From an uncultured Eubacterium sp. (GTDB lineage Bacteria > Bacillota_A > Clostridia > Lachnospirales > Lachnospiraceae), in NCBI GenBank assembly GCA_948560485.1, contig CAOXUF010000083.1, positions 1-7,787 of the forward strand: a DNA stretch of 7,787 bases, read 5' to 3'. Under the pieces are notes generated by a model. The model was given only the letters and a program-made list of their open reading frames with translations. It did no database searches and had not been told where the DNA came from. A program made the position numbers and the translations under genes. Of this stretch, positions 6,445-7,787 are shown piece after piece. Positions within the stretch are counted from its first letter, which is position 1. Each line of letters begins with the position of its first letter.

Positions 6445-6491
6445 AAGGGGCATATCACACTAAAAACTCTAGTACGATAGCCCCTTTTTTT
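6445..6491 (+). terminator. Strong Rho-independent terminator of the SDR gene
   Basis: AAGGGGC (6445-6451) pairs with GCCCCTT (6480-6486), and inside it TATC (6453-6456) pairs with GATA (6476-6479) across one bulged A. Seven T (6485-6491) follow the GC-rich stem. It lies about 35 bases after the SDR stop. The opposite strand has only a weak T-rich tail, so it may also slow convergent transcription from the right. Confidence 0.88.
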
Positions 6492-6597
6492 ATCTTTTTT
6501 CTAAAATATTATCAACTAATTTTTGTAATTCTTCTTTATTAGATAAATATAATTCATATTTTAATACGAATAAAATACTATCTATACCATGAGATAC
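6490..6597 (-). pseudogene. Start-less coding-like remnant, possibly the end of a TetR-type regulator
   Basis: Directly after the AKR stop codon (one base between), a different minus-strand frame reads 35 residues before a stop at 6490-6492: VSHGIDSILFVLKYELYL, then SNKEELQKLVDNILEKR. The composition is that of a helical protein with normal codon use for this AT-rich genome. The pattern (short hydrophobic helix, then an EELQKLVDNIL helix to the end) resembles the last helices of TetR/AcrR repressors. The frame has no ATG or ribosome binding site and runs upstream only into the AKR gene out of frame, so it would be a decayed 3' end rather than a gene. The stop lies in the T-run of the SDR terminator. 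The family guess is weak. Confidence 0.35.
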
Positions 6598-6598
6598 C

Positions 6599-7402
6599 TT
6601 ATTTTTTATCCAGATATGCCATATCCTCGTCACTAATTTCAAAATCAACCTGTACGTTTGAAATAATTCTCTCTTCTTTTGTTGATTTCGGAATTGCTAC
6701 TGCACCTTTCTGGATACAATATCTCACGCAAATCTGTGGAATTGTTGCATTGTATTTCTCAGCAATCTTTGCAACATACTCATCATTTACCAACCCACCT
6801 GTAGCCAATGGTGAGTATGCCATCAACTGTATATTGTTCTCCTTACATTTTGCTACAATATGCTCCTGTCTGTTTCCTACATGAAAACTTATCTGGTCTA
6901 CCATAGGAACTACCTTACAATTATCCAGTATCGGCTGTATATGCTCCGGTGCAAAATTGGAAATTCCAATCGCTCTTGCTTTTCCACTCTCGTATATTTC
7001 TTCTAAAGCTTTCCAACTTTCAATATTTCCTTCTGTGCAGTCCATTCCCATTTTGTCCCATGGCCATGGTGCGTGAATCAAATACAAATCAATATATCCA
7101 AGTCCTAAATCTGACAATGACTCCTCAAAACATTTTTTTGCAATATCATATCCTTTGCATTCTGCCGGAAGTTTTGTTGTCACAAAGATATCTTCTCTTG
7201 CAATTCCGAAATCCTTTATTGCTCTTCCTACGCTTGCCTCATTTCCATACGCTTTCGCAGTATCAATATGACGATAACCGTTTTTTAGTGCAAACATTAC
7301 CGAATTATATGTATCTTCTCCGTCCGGTATCTGCCATGTACCAAGCCCAATCTTCGGAATCTTCACCCCATTTGCCAATGTGTAAGTTTCTTGTAATATC
7401 AT
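6599..7402 (-). CDS. Aldo/keto reductase (DkgA/YvgN-like)
   Basis: This is an NADPH-dependent carbonyl reductase of the AKR superfamily; the substrate cannot be told from sequence. The 267-residue protein has the expected catalytic tetrad: Asp47 and Tyr52 (HIDTAKAYGNE), Lys77 (VTTKLP) and His110 (LYLIHAPWPWD). Further family blocks are GKARAIGISNF (140-150), AYSPLA (195-200) and the cofactor-phosphate motif IPKSTKEERIISN (237-249). The start codon has a perfect AGGAGG 5 bases upstream. The protein ends at DEDMAYLDKK, about 10-20 residues earlier than many relatives, which usually continue with a substrate-loop tail. The downstream DNA holds an unrelated coding-like remnant, so slight C-terminal truncation is possible. 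It follows the partial gene to its right by 46 bases on the same strand with no terminator, so the two may be co-transcribed. Confidence 0.93.
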   Translation of the reverse strand: MILQETYTLANGVKIPKIGLGTWQIPDGEDTYNSVMFALKNGYRHIDTAKAYGNEASVGRAIKDFGIAREDIFVTTKLPAECKGYDIAKKCFEESLSDLGLGYIDLYLIHAPWPWDKMGMDCTEGNIESWKALEEIYESGKARAIGISNFAPEHIQPILDNCKVVPMVDQISFHVGNRQEHIVAKCKENNIQLMAYSPLATGGLVNDEYVAKIAEKYNATIPQICVRYCIQKGAVAIPKSTKEERIISNVQVDFEISDEDMAYLDKK

Positions 7403-7450
7403 TTCAACCTCCTTATATTTGCAAAATTCAACTTTTAATTAATAAACACC

Positions 7451-7787
7451 TTATTGTATCAATCCATTTTCATATTCCATAATACGGGATGCATTTCCAC
7501 CAAATTCTGTAGCATCACCTTTATCATTGATAACATGCAAAATCTTTCCATTTCCGTTTAATTTTACAGTACATGTATTATGTAATTTTACCCCCTTCTT
7601 ATCGGGTACTTCTACGGCACTGAAAATCTCTATATCTGCATCTCTGTTATAACAATAAGCACCGATACCATAACTTTCAAATTTGTTTACACCATCATCT
7701 ACTTTAATGGATGCATACCCTTTCACTTGACCATCATGGCTCATATATGCTTTCTGCTTTGGTGCATCATATGGCATTTCACTCTGA
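7451..7787 (-). CDS. C-terminal part of an unrecognised protein, possibly carbohydrate-active
   Basis: The frame is open to the right edge (codons for QSE precede the first ATG at 7777), so this is the end of a longer protein and that ATG need not be a start. The visible 111 residues are rich in beta-type sequence, with blocks AYMSHDGQVKGYASIKV, SYGIGAYCYNRDADIEIF, SAVEVPDKKGVKLHNTCTVK and ILHVINDKGDAT. From memory, similar endings occur on large secreted proteins with pectate-lyase-like beta-helices or other glycan-active domains, but I cannot confirm this without a search. The stop lies 48 bases before the AKR start on the same strand with no terminator between, which suggests one transcript and perhaps a shared sugar-related role. 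Confidence 0.6.
   Translation of the reverse strand, partial: QSEMPYDAPKQKAYMSHDGQVKGYASIKVDDGVNKFESYGIGAYCYNRDADIEIFSAVEVPDKKGVKLHNTCTVKLNGNGKILHVINDKGDATEFGGNASRIMEYENGLIQ

Noticed and set aside
6949..7482. 177-codon plus-strand open frame
   Set aside because: It lies antisense to the aldo/keto reductase and reads as low-complexity Leu/Ser/Phe-rich sequence, the expected shadow of a conserved gene.

Overview
The window is about 7.8 kb of AT-rich DNA from a low-GC Gram-positive bacterium, most likely a clostridium of the Lachnospiraceae type. This rests on the gene order hpf-secA-prfB, strong GGAGG-type ribosome binding sites, sigma-A-like promoters, a long-form HPF and a SecA with a C-terminal zinc tail. 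The placement is an inference from gene content and style; no database search was made.

Layout, left to right. (1) 1-354, minus strand: the N-terminal 118 codons of prfB (release factor 2), cut by the window edge. It starts at GTG and has no programmed frameshift. (2) 382-425: a hairpin between secA and prfB. (3) 455-3028, minus: complete secA, with its own promoter and a perfect 18-bp palindrome in its 5' leader. (4) 3221-3757, minus: long-form hpf, with its own extended -10 promoter and a terminator. (5) About 3820-4141: a gene-free, AT-rich stretch with several short dyads and repeated GTTATTAAC. (6) 4199-5506, minus: a secreted SH3-NlpC/P60 peptidoglycan hydrolase. It has a textbook sigma-A promoter with a WalR-type box over its start site, and a 15-bp terminator hairpin. 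(7) 5687-6409, plus, divergent: a short-chain dehydrogenase that resembles YmfI, the EF-P 5-aminopentanone reductase, followed by a strong terminator. (8) 6490-6597, minus: a start-less 35-codon coding-like remnant, possibly the end of a TetR regulator. (9) 6599-7402, minus: an aldo/keto reductase. (10) 7451-7787, minus: the C-terminal end of an unrecognised protein, possibly a carbohydrate-active enzyme.

The left half is conserved core genome: protein export (secA) and translation (prfB, hpf). The SDR, if it modifies EF-P, is a further translation gene. The right end (AKR, remnant, partial gene) looks more accessory. I see no mobile element, CRISPR array, RNA gene or obvious new multi-gene system. 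The most interesting signals are regulatory: the palindrome at the secA start site, the WalR-like box on the hydrolase promoter, and the hairpin that prfB transcription appears to have to pass.
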